NCBI RefSeq assembly: GCF_023159225.1
Contig: NC_063181.1
Span: 22,222,073-22,286,072, forward strand
Length of the DNA: 64,000 bases
Direction of reading: 5' to 3'
Source of the DNA: Perognathus longimembris pacificus
Taxonomy: Eukaryota > Chordata > Mammalia > Rodentia > Heteromyidae
The notes under the pieces: model-generated
Databases searched by the model: none
What the model saw: only the letters and a program-made list of their open reading frames with translations
Told to the model about the DNA's origin: nothing
Shown here: positions 24,012 to 33,920 of the stretch, piece by piece
Numbering within the stretch: position 1 is the first letter of the stretch
Layout: each line of letters opens with the position of its first letter
Position numbers and translations under genes: made by a program

Positions 24012-24148
24012 TACTGAACTTTCACTTCTTTATCTAAAATAGAGCTAACAGCATGTCACAGAATCATGTAGAGTATTACATGAGATTTTTTTTACTACAT
24101 CAGTCCCTTAACACCATGCACAGTAAGTAAGCTTTTACTAGCAATCAG
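24012..24148 (+). mobile_element. MIR SINE fragment
   Basis: ttctttatctaaaatagagctaacagcatgtca ... gagtattacatgag ... ccatgcacagtaagtaagcttttactagc matches the 3' half of MIR in order (cctcatctgtaaaatgggataat ... ggattaaatgag ... gtgcctggcacatagtaagcgctcaat). Confidence 0.65.
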
Positions 24149-24336
24149 CTACTTCAGAGAGGATAAAGAAAAATGGGGGAGAAAAAGTTCATTTCTGAGT
24201 TATACATATAGGAACAAACTATGACTTGTCTCCAGTCTTGCTCCTACCTCAGACTCCCACCACCAAGCATCACACTGAATTCTTAAAACAAAGCAACAAC
24301 AACAACCTGTATTCAAGAACATAAAAATGCACAAGA

Positions 24337-24399
24337 TGCTTTCCTGATTTCAGCCTGGGGTCTTCGGGTCATTAGCATATAGAAAGGCCGTTGATTTTT
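24337..24399 (-). mobile_element. Left fragment of the older host L1 (ORF2)
   Basis: tgctttcctgatttcagcctggggtcttcggg ... aaggccgttgattttt is nearly the same as ORF2 sequence at 26484-26545 of the main L1 and is continued at 31904 on the other side of the insertion. To its left there is no further L1, so this older element lacks its 3' end. Confidence 0.92.
24384..24399. repeat. Left TSD of the full-length L1
   Basis: aaggccgttgattttt, identical to 31888-31903. Confidence 0.93.
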
Positions 24400-24404
24400 T
24401 TTTT

Positions 24405-24905
24405 CTCAAATTTTTATTATCAAACTGACATACAGAGAGGTTACAGTATCATACGTTGGGCATTGGATACATTTCTTGTACTGTTTGTTGCCTTGTCCCT
24501 CATGCCCCCCTCCCCCCCTTTCCCTCCCCCCCCAGGTGTTCAGTTCACTTACACCAAACAGTTTTGCAAGTATTGCTTTTGTAGTTATTTCTCTTTTTTT
24601 ACCCTGTGTCTCTCGAATTTGGTATTCCCTTTGAATTTCCTACTTCCAATACCAGTAAACACGGTTTCCAATATACTCAGATAAGATTACAGAGATAGTG
24701 TAGGTACAAACATAGGAAGGTGATACAAAACATCATCAATAATAGAAACTACACATACACATAGGACGTTGAAAGTAGTTACAACTGTGATATATCACTT
24801 GTTTCCATAACATGGAGTTCATTTCACTTAGCATCATCTTATGTGTTTCTAAGGGTATAGCTATTGGGCCTTGTGATGCTCTGCTATGGCTTGCCTAAAC
24901 CTGTA
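24405..24905 (-). promoter_or_regulatory. L1 3' UTR with G-rich polypurine tract
   Basis: About 500 nt from the ORF2 stop to the tail. The plus strand at 24504-24535 is nearly pure C with runs of 6, 7 and 8, so the L1 strand carries four or more closely spaced G-runs. Such a tract is a recognised feature of mammalian L1 3' UTRs and can form a G-quadruplex. Confidence 0.85.
24413..24418 (-). terminator. L1 polyadenylation signal
   Basis: AATAAA on the minus strand (within gataataaaaatttgag), followed a few bases later by the element end and only about 5 A that are not shared with the TSD. Confidence 0.75.
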
Positions 24906-27900
24906 CTAATTATTCCCAATAAGGGAGGCCATAGAGTCCATGTTTCTTTGGGTCTGGCTCACTTCACTTAGTATAACTTTTTCCAAGTCCTTCCATTTCC
25001 TTACAAATGGAACAATGTCATTCTTTCTGATAGAGGCATAAAATTCCATTGTGTAAATGTACCACATTTTCCTGATCCATTCATCTATGGAGGGGCATCT
25101 GGGTTGGTTCCAGCTTCTCGCTATGACAAATTGTGCTGCGATGAACATTGTTGTGCTGGTGGCATTACTGTGATTTTGTTTGTGGGCTTTTGGATAGATA
25201 CCCAACAGTGGGGCTGCTGGGTCATAGGGGAGATCTATATTGAGCCTTCTGAGGAATCTCCATACTGCTTGCCAGAGTGGCTGAACCAGTTTACATTCCC
25301 ACCAACAATGAAGTAGGGTTCCCTTTTGGCCACATCCCCTCCAACAATTGTTATTATTAGTTTTCTTGATATATGACATTCTTGCTGGGGTGAGATGGAA
25401 TCTCAGTGTTGTTTTGATTTGCATTTCCTTTATGGCCAGTGATGTAGAGCATTTTTTCATATGTCTATTGGCCATTCTCATTTCCTCATCAGAGAAGTTT
25501 CTTTGTAAGTCTTTAGCCCACTTGATGAGGGGGCTATTGGTTCTTTGCAGTTTTGTTTTGGAAGAAGGTAATTTTTTTAGTTCTGCATATATTTTAGAGA
25601 TGAGGCCTTTGTCTGTTGAATGTCCGGTAAAGATCTTCTCCCAGTCTGTGGGCTTTCTGTTTATCTTGAGAGCTATGTCCTTTGCCGTGCAGAAGCTCTG
25701 CAGTTTGATGCAGTCCCATTTGTCCAACCTTTCTTTGATTTGTAGCCTTTCAGGGTCTTTGTTAAGGAAGTTCTGTCCTGTGCCAAGGAGCCCAAGTGTT
25801 TCTCCTACTTCTTCCTTTAGTGTCTACAGGGTGCCTGTTTTGATTTCAAGGTCTTTAATCCATTTGGAATTGATTTTGGTGCAGGGTGATATATAAGGAT
25901 CTAGTTTTAGTTTGTTGCATGTGTTGAGCCAGTTTTGCCAGCACCACTTGTTAAAGAGGCTATCTTTCTTCCATACTATTGTTTTAGCTCCTTTATCAAA
26001 GATTAAGTAGGCATAGTTCTGTGGGTTTAATTCTGGGTCTTCAATTCTGTTCCATTGGTCTTCAGGCCTGTTCCGGTGCCAATACCAAGCTGTTTTTATT
26101 ACTATAGCTTTATAATACAGCTTGAAGTTGGGTATTGTAATTCCTCCAGCACTGTTCTTTCTGCTTAGGAGTGTTTTTGCTATTCTAGGTCTTTTATTGT
26201 TCCATATGAATTTCTGGATTGCTTCCTCTATTTCATTAAAGAATGGTGTTGGGATATTAATGGGTATTGCATTGAACTTGTAGATAGCCTTTGGCAATAT
26301 TGCCATTTTGATTACATTAATCCTCCCAATCCAGGAGCATGGGAGGTTTTTCCATTTTCTTAGTTCTGACTTAATTTCATTTTTCAAGCTTTTAAAGTTC
26401 TCTTCAAAGAGGTCTTTCACTTCTTTGGTTAAGGTTATTCCTAGGTATTTTATGTTTTGGGGGGCTATTGCAAAAGGAGTTGCTTTCCTGATTTCAGCCT
26501 CGGTCTTCGGGTTGTTAGCATAGAGAAAGGCCGTTGATTTTTGAAGGTTTATTTCATATCCTGCAACTTTGCCAAAGTTTTGGATCCGCTCTAGTAGCTT
26601 GGGGGTAGAGTCTATGGGATTCTTTAGGTATAGGATCATGTCATCTGCGAAGAGAGAAAGTTTAACTTCATCTTTTCCTATTTGGATCCCCTTTATATTC
26701 TCTTCTTGCCTAATTGCTCTGGCTAGGAATTCTAGTACTATGTTGAAGAGCAGGGGAGAGAGTGGACATCCCTGCCTTGTTCCTGATTTTAAAGGGAATG
26801 GCTTTAGTTTTTCACCATTTAGAGTTATGCTTGCTGTTGGTTTGTCATAAACTGCCTTGATTATATTCAGGAATGTTCCCTGGAATCCCAGTTTTTCCAG
26901 GGCTTTTAGCATAAATGGGTGCTGGATTTTATCGAACGCTTTTTCCGCATCCAGCGATAAAACCATGTGGTTCTTTACCTTGCTCCGGTTGATGTGGTGG
27001 GTTACATTAATTGACTTGCGTATATTAAACCAGCTTTGCATCCCTGGGATGAATCCAGTTTGATCGTGGTGTATGATTTTTTTGATGACCTGTTGAAGTC
27101 GATTGGCCAGAATTTTGTTGAGAATTTTTGCATCTATGTTCATCAGGGAGATTGGTCTGTAGTCCTCTTTCCGTGATGAGTCTCTGCCTGGTTTTGGGAT
27201 GAGGGTTATACTGGCTTCATAAAATGAGTCTGGCAGTGAACGTTCTCTTTCAATTTCATTGAAGAGTTTGAGAAATATTGGAGTGAGTTCTGTTTTGAAG
27301 GCCTTGTAGAATTCTGCGGTGAATCCATCTGGACCTGGGCTTTTCTTGGATGGGAGATCATTTATTGCTGTTTCTATTTCAATACTGGATATGGGTCTGT
27401 TTAGAAGGTTTAAGTCTTCATAGTTGAGTTTGGGGGTATCAATTTTTTCTAGGAAATCATCCATTTCTTCCAAGTTCTTGAATTTGTTGGCATAAAGGTT
27501 TGCAAGATAGTCCCTTATTATTTTCTGAATTTCGGTTATTTCTGTGGTGATGCTACCTGTTTCATCTCTTATCTTGTTTATTTGAGTGTGCTGCCTTCGT
27601 TCTTTGGTCAGGTTTGCCAGGGGTCTGTCTATCTTGTTGATTTTTTCAAAGAACCAACTCTTTGTTTTGTTGATTCTTTCGATGGTTTTTTTCGTCTCTA
27701 ATTGATTTAATTCTGATTTGATTTTAATTATTTGCTTCCGTCTATTGACTTGGGGTTTGGCTTGCTGTTCTCTCTCCAGAAAATTAAGGTGCTTCCTTAA
27801 ATTACTGAGTTGCTGTTTCTCCAGTTTGTTGATGTATGTACTCAGAGATATAAATTTTCCTCTGAGTACTGCCTTTGCTGTGTCCCAAAGGAGCTGGTAC

Positions 27901-28748
27901 TTTGTGCCCTCAACTTGGTTGAAGTCCATAAACATTTGAATTTCTGTTTTAATTTCTTCAATGATCCACTGATGGTTCAGCAGTGTGTTCTTTAGTCTCC
28001 ATGAATTGTGGTATTTTCTGTGGTGGCTGAATGAGTTGAGCTCTAATTTTATTCCATTGTGGTCTGAAAGAATGCAGGGAATGATTTTGATACTTCTGAA
28101 TTTGTACAGATTTTCTTTGTGCCCTAAGATGTGATCTATTTTGGAGAATGTTCCGTGTGCTGCCGAAAAGAATGTGTATTCTGTCCTTGCTGGGTGGAAT
28201 ATTCTGTAGATGTCGATTAAGTCTAGTTGGTCTATGCAATTGTTTAGTTCTGTGGTTTCTTTGTTCAGTTTTTGGCGTGTTGATCTGTCCAGAGGTGATA
28301 GTGGAGTGTTAAAGTCCCCCACTATCATTGCGTTTGGGTCTATGAATGTTTTTAGAGCCAGTAGTGTTTGTTTGATGAAGTTGGGTGCTCCTGCATTTGG
28401 CGTGTAGATATTTAGGATGGTTATTTCTTCCTGTTGGAGAGATCCTTTTACTAGTATGTAGTAACCTTCTTTGTCTCTTCTTACCTTTTTTAATTTGAAG
28501 TCAATTTTGTCTGATACTAGGATTGCAACTCCAGCCTGCTTATGGGGGCCATTTGCTTGATAGATTTGTTTCCAGCCTTTCACTTTTAGAAGATGTTTAC
28601 TTTTGCTGGATAGATGTGTCTCTTGGAGGCAGCAGAAAGATGGATCTTGATTTTTGATCCAAGTTATGAGCCTATGTCGTTTGATTGGAGAATTAAGTCC
28701 ATTAATGTTGACAGTTAGGATTGAGAGGTGATCGTTTGTTCCTTTCAT
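24906..28748 (-). pseudogene. L1 ORF2: L1 ORF2: endonuclease-reverse transcriptase, one premature stop
   Basis: The protein nicks target DNA and reverse transcribes L1 RNA at the nick. The start ATG is at 28748 (two in-frame codons upstream are open but include no ATG), followed by the familiar ORF2 N-terminus with NINGL. Full length is 1,280 codons, the rodent norm. Endonuclease residues are all present: N14, E43 (QETHL), D145 and N147 (GDFN), D205, D229 and H230 (SDH). The reverse transcriptase has LDAEKAFD (D600) and FADD at 700-703. Codon 975 is TAG (plus-strand cta at 25824-25826). The same frame then stays open to 24906, through the C-terminal zinc-knuckle-like cluster C1135, C1139, H1147, C1148 and C1152. 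So it is a point nonsense, not a frameshift. The truncated product keeps endonuclease and RT cores but loses the C-terminal domain. Function is probably reduced; stop readthrough was not assessed. Confidence 0.95.
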
Positions 28749-28800
28749 TATCACTGTCTTGTTTAAAGCTGTGTCTTCCCATTTCTTGATCTAGTGTTTA

Positions 28801-29922
28801 CTAATTAGGGTTCATTTCTCTGTCTGTGTTGGGATCTTGATTATTTTCCCTGTATAGTACATCTTTAAGGATTTTGTGTAAAGCTGGTTTGGTGGAGATA
28901 TAGTGTTTCAGTTTTTCCTTATTGTGGAAGACTTTTATTTGACCTTTGGCTATGAAGGAGAGTTTGGCGGGGTACAGAATTCTTGGTTGGTAGTTATTTT
29001 TATTTAGAGTTTGGCATACTTCATTCCAGGCTCTCCTTGCTTTCATGGTCTCTGCTGAGAAGTCTGGGGTAATTCTGATTGCTTTTCCTTTATATGTGAT
29101 TGTTTTCTTTGCCCTAACAGCTTTGAGTATTTTTTCCTTGCACTCTGCTGAAGCTGTTTTGATCACAATGTGTCGGTGGGAAGTCTTATTCTGGTCTGGT
29201 CGATTTGGGGTTCTAAATGCTTCTTGTATCTGTATAGGCCTTTCCTTCTGGATGTTTGGGAAGTTCTCAGCTAATATTCTGTTAAATAGGTTGCCTATCC
29301 CATTAACCTCTTTCTCCAAGTTTTCCTCAATACCTATTATCCTTAAATTGGGCTTCCTGATTGTGTCTTGAATCTCCTGTAGCGATCTGTTTTGTTGCTT
29401 GGACTGGATTTGTATTGATTTTTTATCTTTCTCCATAGAATCTAAGGAATCTTCAGCTCCTGAGATTCGATCCTCTGCTTCAGTTAGTCGGGACTGTAGG
29501 GTAGCTACTTGATTTCGAATCTCTTTTCCTTCTGACTGGTCTTTCCTGATGATTTCCATGTCATTTCTTAGGTCCTGTATGGACTTCTTTACTTCATTAA
29601 CTTCAATACTTTGGTTTTGAGTGTTGTCTCTCAAATCTTTAAGTTGGGTAGCTATCTTTTCATTTGACTCTTGAAGCTCACTTATCTTTCTATTTGTGGA
29701 TGCCATGAAATTCTCCATTAATTTTTGCTTTGCCTCCTCACGCTCTAACATAATTGACTGAAGAGATTCAAACTTTTCATTTATCATGTTTATCAGTAAA
29801 CTTTGTAGAGCATTTTGGGGGTTTTCTTCTATGTTTTTGATTGACTGCTCTGCTTCCTGCTTGTTTTGAGTGGGGCATAAGACTTCATTATTTGCCATCT
29901 TTCTTGTGTTTCTTCTGCCCAT
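28801..29922 (-). CDS. L1 ORF1: L1 ORF1 protein, RNA-binding chaperone (intact)
   Basis: A 373-aa protein that coats L1 RNA as trimers in cytoplasmic ribonucleoprotein particles and has nucleic-acid chaperone activity. I choose ATG at 29922 (MGRRNTRK); the frame is open 13 codons further up but has no ATG there, and the basic MG-R/K start is typical of the family. Residues about 40-185 are heptad-rich coiled coil (for example KKSIQDLRNDMEIIRK and LTEAEDRISGAEDSL). The RRM spans about 189-285 and begins RKPNLRIIGI, with HRHIVIKTA at 250-258. The C-terminal domain follows, with ARRAWNEV near 295 and YPAKLSFIAKGQIK at 317-330. No stop or frameshift. ORF2 starts 52 nt downstream; its translation would follow termination and reinitiation, as known for L1. 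Length fits rodent ORF1. Confidence 0.95.
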   Translation of the reverse strand: MGRRNTRKMANNEVLCPTQNKQEAEQSIKNIEENPQNALQSLLINMINEKFESLQSIMLEREEAKQKLMENFMASTNRKISELQESNEKIATQLKDLRDNTQNQSIEVNEVKKSIQDLRNDMEIIRKDQSEGKEIRNQVATLQSRLTEAEDRISGAEDSLDSMEKDKKSIQIQSKQQNRSLQEIQDTIRKPNLRIIGIEENLEKEVNGIGNLFNRILAENFPNIQKERPIQIQEAFRTPNRPDQNKTSHRHIVIKTASAECKEKILKAVRAKKTITYKGKAIRITPDFSAETMKARRAWNEVCQTLNKNNYQPRILYPAKLSFIAKGQIKVFHNKEKLKHYISTKPALHKILKDVLYRENNQDPNTDREMNPN

Positions 29923-31887
29923 TTGAATTGGGAATGCCAGTCTACCAGCACCTGTGAGCACTGTTTAAGACCCAAAGCAGCCCTTACCAAGCACTGTTGT
30001 GTAAATCTTACAATTTCACAATTATATACAGATAACTTGTATACCTGTCTATAAAGTTAGATTTGGTGTTCCTAAAGAATACAATTTCAATATAATATCT
30101 GATCCTGGGCCCTGTTTTCAGTAGTTACTTATTTACTGTTACAACCTTATACGCAATTCTTGTTTTTATATTAAGTTCTTTTAGGACTGGCTTTCTCTAT
30201 GAACCCCTTTGATTCACTCGTATTAAGCTGGGATATCCTCTATCCAATAACCAGGAGTCAATGGAACCTGGAGGTCCAGGCAGTAAGTCAGGAGGGTAAG
30301 TTGGAGGTAGTAAAGAGAATAGAGTAAAGTGTATTGGGGGGGTGGTGGTGATTTTGGTTTAGTTTCAGTGACGTGGAAATGGGGAGAAGAGTAGAATCAG
30401 TAGAAAGAACATTGATAAAATGACAGACACTGGAGAGTTAGCAGAAAAGGGTGTAGTTGTTATTTATAGGAAATTAGTTTTTAAAGGAAGAGGACGTAAC
30501 GAGAGAAATGAAGTAAAAATACTGGAAGACAGATACACAAAACAGAGAAAGATTATTTAACAAGGAAGCATAAGTAAATAAAAAGGAAAATAACAGAAAA
30601 GGAAGAACCCAAGCAAATAAACAAACAAAAAAAAAAACTTGATAAAACAAACCAGTAAAAATGGAAAATAAACAAACAAAAAAAACAAAAAAAAAAACAG
30701 CCAATGATGTTTCAGGTGTGAAAAAATTGAAAAGAAAATTTAAAAGAAAAGTTAAAAACAAATGTTTGAAAAGAAAAAGAAACCAGTCTCTGGTTTCCCT
30801 GCAATGGACTGCAGTCTATTTTCCTGATTGGCTGGTTTGACTTGATTTCAGTTGGCAAGGGGTGGTTCTGTTCTGACCTTCTCCCCTGTTGGTGCAATCG
30901 TGGGTCTCTGAGGTTCGCACAGCTTGCAGGCAGGCCTTGGGCGTCCTCTGTTGATGGGGACGTGGGCAGTCACAGGATCTGTGGCTCCTCTGTCTGCTGT
31001 GGGGCCGCTGCCTTTGATGCCTGGACTTGACTAGACTGTGAACTCAGCAGAGCGTGGCGCCTCTGGCCTGTTTTGTTCCACTGAGAGTTGCTTGCCTGAG
31101 GGAGGCGGCCTCCTTGGCATAGGTAACTATGGAATGCAGCTCCGTTTTGGGCTGGGAATTAGTTTCCTCTGTGACGGGACCGTTTAGCTGTCCCCGGAAC
31201 TGTTTGTTCCTCCGTCTGTTGTTTCCGTGCCCCTGGTAGCTGCTGGCAGCTTTTGCTTTAAGTTTAGAAGTTCCGGCGGGCAGGGCGGGGCACCTCTGGC
31301 TAAGCCCCGGACTCGCCTCCCACCAGGGCAGGGGGCGTTCTTCTGGGCGGAGCTGGTTCTCACTGATTCCGCCCCTCCTGCCCTTTTCAAAGATGGCTTT
31401 TTTGACCTTGCTTTCCCCAGGCCCGCTTCAGTTCCAGTCTGGTCTGACCCTATGCCAGTGGCAAAGATGGCGCTTTGCTCTGGTGGTGGGGACAGGGATG
31501 CCTTCCAGAAGCTGGACTGTGGGCACAAGCGAGAATAATTTTTTTTTTTGCGGGGTACTCACGCTGTCTCTGCGATGTCAGGTCCTCCGTGCTCGGCTGC
31601 CGTCTGGAGTATTTCTCGCTTTAGCTGCGCGGAGTGCGGGGAGCTGTGTCCGGCACTGTGCGGGAGCCGGTGCTGGCGCCGCGGCGGGACACCGCCAGGA
31701 GCTCAAAACTGTGTTTTCAGACCAGCAAAGTCGATTTTTCCTTCCTGTTCAGAATCCCTGTACTGTTAGAACTTACTTTGGCTGTCTTTCTCGGAGAAAC
31801 AGTTTCTATGAGGTGAGAAATCTACGATATCGGAGGGAGCTCTGCAGGGCTCAGCCGCTCCTCCGCCGTCTTCCCACCAGCACACTC
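29923..31887 (-). promoter_or_regulatory. L1 5' UTR / internal promoter region
   Basis: About 1.97 kb upstream of ORF1. The 5' portion (about 30860-31887) is the only GC- and CpG-rich stretch of the window (for example gcggagtgcggggag and ggtgctggcgccgcggcggg near 31640-31690). The first bases on the L1 strand are gagtgtgctggtgggaagacggcggaggagc, an L1-like 5' terminus with a degenerate YY1-like aagacggcgg. The 3' portion (30474-30790) is strongly T-rich on the L1 strand. I see no tandem monomers of the kind found in mouse L1 promoters. Promoter function is inferred from family knowledge. Confidence 0.8.
31387..31474 (+). promoter_or_regulatory. Two YY1-like motifs in antisense orientation
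   Basis: tcaaagatggctt (31387-31399) and gcaaagatggcgctt (31461-31475) match the YY1 core AAGATGGC(G) on the plus strand, opposite to L1 transcription, about 74 bp apart in the CpG-rich 5' UTR. They could serve sense or antisense transcription; this is motif evidence only. Confidence 0.5.
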
Positions 31888-31903
31888 AAGGCCGTTGATT
31901 TTT
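31888..31903. repeat. Right TSD of the full-length L1
   Basis: aaggccgttgattttt, the second copy; it is the original target sequence within the older L1. Confidence 0.93.
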
Positions 31904-32917
31904 GAGGGTTTATTTTATATCCTGCAACTTTGCCAAAGTTTTGAATCAGCTCCAGTAGCTTGGGAGTAGAGTCTTTGGGGTTCTTTAGGTACAGGATTAT
32001 GTCATCTGCGAAGAGAGAAAGTTTAACTTTATCTTTTCCTATTTGGATCCCCTTTATGTTTTCTTCTTGCCTAATTGCTCTGGCTAGGAATTTTAGTACT
32101 ATCTTGAAGAGGAGGGGAAAGAGCGGACATCCCTGTCTTGCTCCTGATTTTAAAGGGAATGGCTTTAGCTTTTCACCATTTAGAATTGTGCTTGCTGTTG
32201 GTTTGTCATAAACTGCTTATTATATTCAGGAGTGTTCCCTGGAATCCCAGTTTTTCCAGGGCTTTTATCATAAATGGGTGCTGGATGTTATCGAACGCCT
32301 TTTCCGCATCCAGAGATATAACCATGTGGTTCTTTATATTGCTCCGGTTGATGTGGTGGATTACATTCACTGACTTGTGTATATTAAACCAACTTTGCAT
32401 CCCTGGGTTGAATCCAGTTTGATCATGGTGTATAATGTTTTTGATGACTTGTTGAAGTCTGTTGGCCAGAATTTTGTTGAGGAGTTTTGCATTGATGTTC
32501 ACCAAGTAGATGGGTCTGTTAGTTCTCTTTTCCTTGAGGTGTCCCTGTCTGGTTTTGGGATTAGCATTATGCTAGCATCGTAGAATGTGTTTGGTAGTGA
32601 GCTTTTACTCTCTATTTCATTGATGAATTTGAGTAGTCTTGGTGTGAGGTTTGTTATGAAAGCCGTGTAGAATTCTGCTGTGAATCCATCTGGACCTGGG
32701 CTTCTCTTGGAATGTAGATCACTTATTGCAGTTTCAATTTCATTGACGGATATGGGTCTGTTTAGTAGATTTAGGTCCTCTTGGTTAAGTTTGGGCATAT
32801 CAATTTTTTGTTAAGAATTTGTCCATTTCTTCCAGGTTCTCAAATTTGTTGGCATATAGGTTTGCAAAAGAATCCCTTATTATATTCTGGATCTTTGTTG
32901 TTTCTGTGGTGATGGAA
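31888..32917 (-). mobile_element. Right fragment of the older host L1 (ORF2 RT region)
   Basis: Collinear with 26535-27556 of the main L1 at roughly nine bases in ten by eye, including the FADD-encoding stretch near 32000-32012. The open frame is broken (for example between the frames at 32206-32505 and 32499-32798, and by a deletion near 32216). It ends abruptly near 32917 after ttgtttctgtggtgatg. With the left fragment it makes about 1.07 kb of internal ORF2 only, lacking both element ends. Confidence 0.93.
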
Positions 32918-33490
32918 ATGAACAGACTGGCTGTAGACGTTCAGAGGAAGATCAATATTCAAGATACACTTTCAAAAATCAAATAAAATTCAGCATTGGC
33001 TTGTCTCACCCATATAAGCAAGACAAAGTGGACAGTGGATAGGGCAAAGACTTCCTGGAATGGAATGGGCAGACAACTGTCTTACCAGCCAGTTTGTCCT
33101 CTCCAATCTGTGCTCTGACTAGACTCTCTCTGACTAGACTCTATAAAAAAAAACAAAAACTGTTGTTATTAGTGGCTGTTTTAGAAAGAGGGTTTTCTTT
33201 GTTGTTTGATGGGGACTGGAGGGGTGGGGCAGCTGTTAAGACTGTTAACCCCAGAGGGAAGAAAACTGTTTCTCCACTTTGGTTTGATTCCAATTGCCTA
33301 TCACCTTAATTTCCAAACCAAACTACTTCAGTCAGTATATAACCTTACGTATTCTACCACCTAACCAAAAATCAAGTTTTGCTGCATTCATTTCATTTTT
33401 GTTCTATCGGAGATTTTTTATTTACTTTAGAAGACATGGAAAATATACAAGATGATAAAACTGTTCTTTCTTATCATTTCTGTTTATTTC
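32918..33490. other. Unique non-coding sequence
   Basis: No gene recognised. Contains a small tandem duplication (two copies of ctctgactaga, 33113-33142). Confidence 0.4.
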
Positions 33491-33491
33491 A

Positions 33492-33670
33492 CTTTTTTTT
33501 TCTTTTGATGGAATAAGGGTTTGAACTCGAGGCCTTGGACTTGGTAGGCAGACACTCTAACACTGAGCTAGGCCTCAAGCCCTTTCATTGCACTGCTTGT
33601 TCTGAGACAGGATGTGCCATTCTGTGGGTGGACATTGATCTTCCTATTTTATAAATCCCACTGTGGCTAG
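33492..33670 (-). mobile_element. Old tRNA/7SL-type SINE
   Basis: After a T run: ataagggtttgaactcgaggcc ... ggtaggcagacactctaacactgagctaggcct is a reversed tRNA-like (ID/B4-type) monomer. It continues into gagacaggatgtgcc-like 7SL sequence. Confidence 0.65.
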
Positions 33671-33699
33671 GATCAAAAATAAACACCCAAGTTGTTTGT

Positions 33700-33920
33700 G
33701 TGGAGATAAAGGCTCATGAACTATTTTACTCAGGCTGGCCTGGATCCAAGATCCCCCCAATCTCAGCCTTCCAACTAGCATAGACCATCATATCCAGCTA
33801 TTGGCTGGGATAGGATCTTGTCAATGTTTTGGCCAAGGTGGCCTCAAACCACAGTCCTCCCAATCTCAGCCTCCTCAGTATCTGAGATTACATGTGTAAA
33901 CCACCACACCAAGCTTATTC
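33700..33920 (-). mobile_element. Two old 7SL/B1-like monomers
   Basis: Two successive reversed B1-like units: ctcaggctggcctggatcc ... cccaatctcagccttcc, then gccaaggtggcctcaaaccac ... caatctcagcctcctcagtatctgagattacatgtgtaaaccacc. Confidence 0.7.

Larger units (their letters stand above)
24400..31887 (-). mobile_element. L1: Full-length LINE-1, nested, nearly intact
   Basis: About 7.5 kb on the minus strand. In order: 5' UTR (29923-31887), ORF1 (28801-29922), a 52-nt spacer, ORF2 (24906-28748, one internal stop), 3' UTR with a G-rich tract (24405-24905), AATAAA signal (plus-strand tttatt at 24413-24418) and a very short A tail. It sits inside an older L1 ORF2 fragment and is bracketed by the 16-bp repeat aaggccgttgattttt. 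The TSD begins with five A on the L1 strand, preceded by TC, which fits the loose TT/AAAA preference of the L1 endonuclease. With one complete ORF and a single lesion in the other, it is a young copy. All other frames within it are antisense or off-frame shadows. Confidence 0.96.

Noticed and set aside
25728..25826. Frameshift in ORF2 between the two long frames
   Set aside because: The distance from the TAG to the next long frame is a multiple of three and the intervening codons are open, so it is one nonsense codon and not a frameshift.
25104..28407. Plus-strand frames of 60-182 codons across the L1
   Set aside because: Antisense shadows of ORF2; the opposite strand carries the catalytic motifs in order.
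31184..31905. Frames of 60-170 codons in the CpG-rich part
   Set aside because: They lie in the L1 5' UTR, where GC-rich DNA has few stops. An antisense transcript is possible, but no protein evidence is visible.
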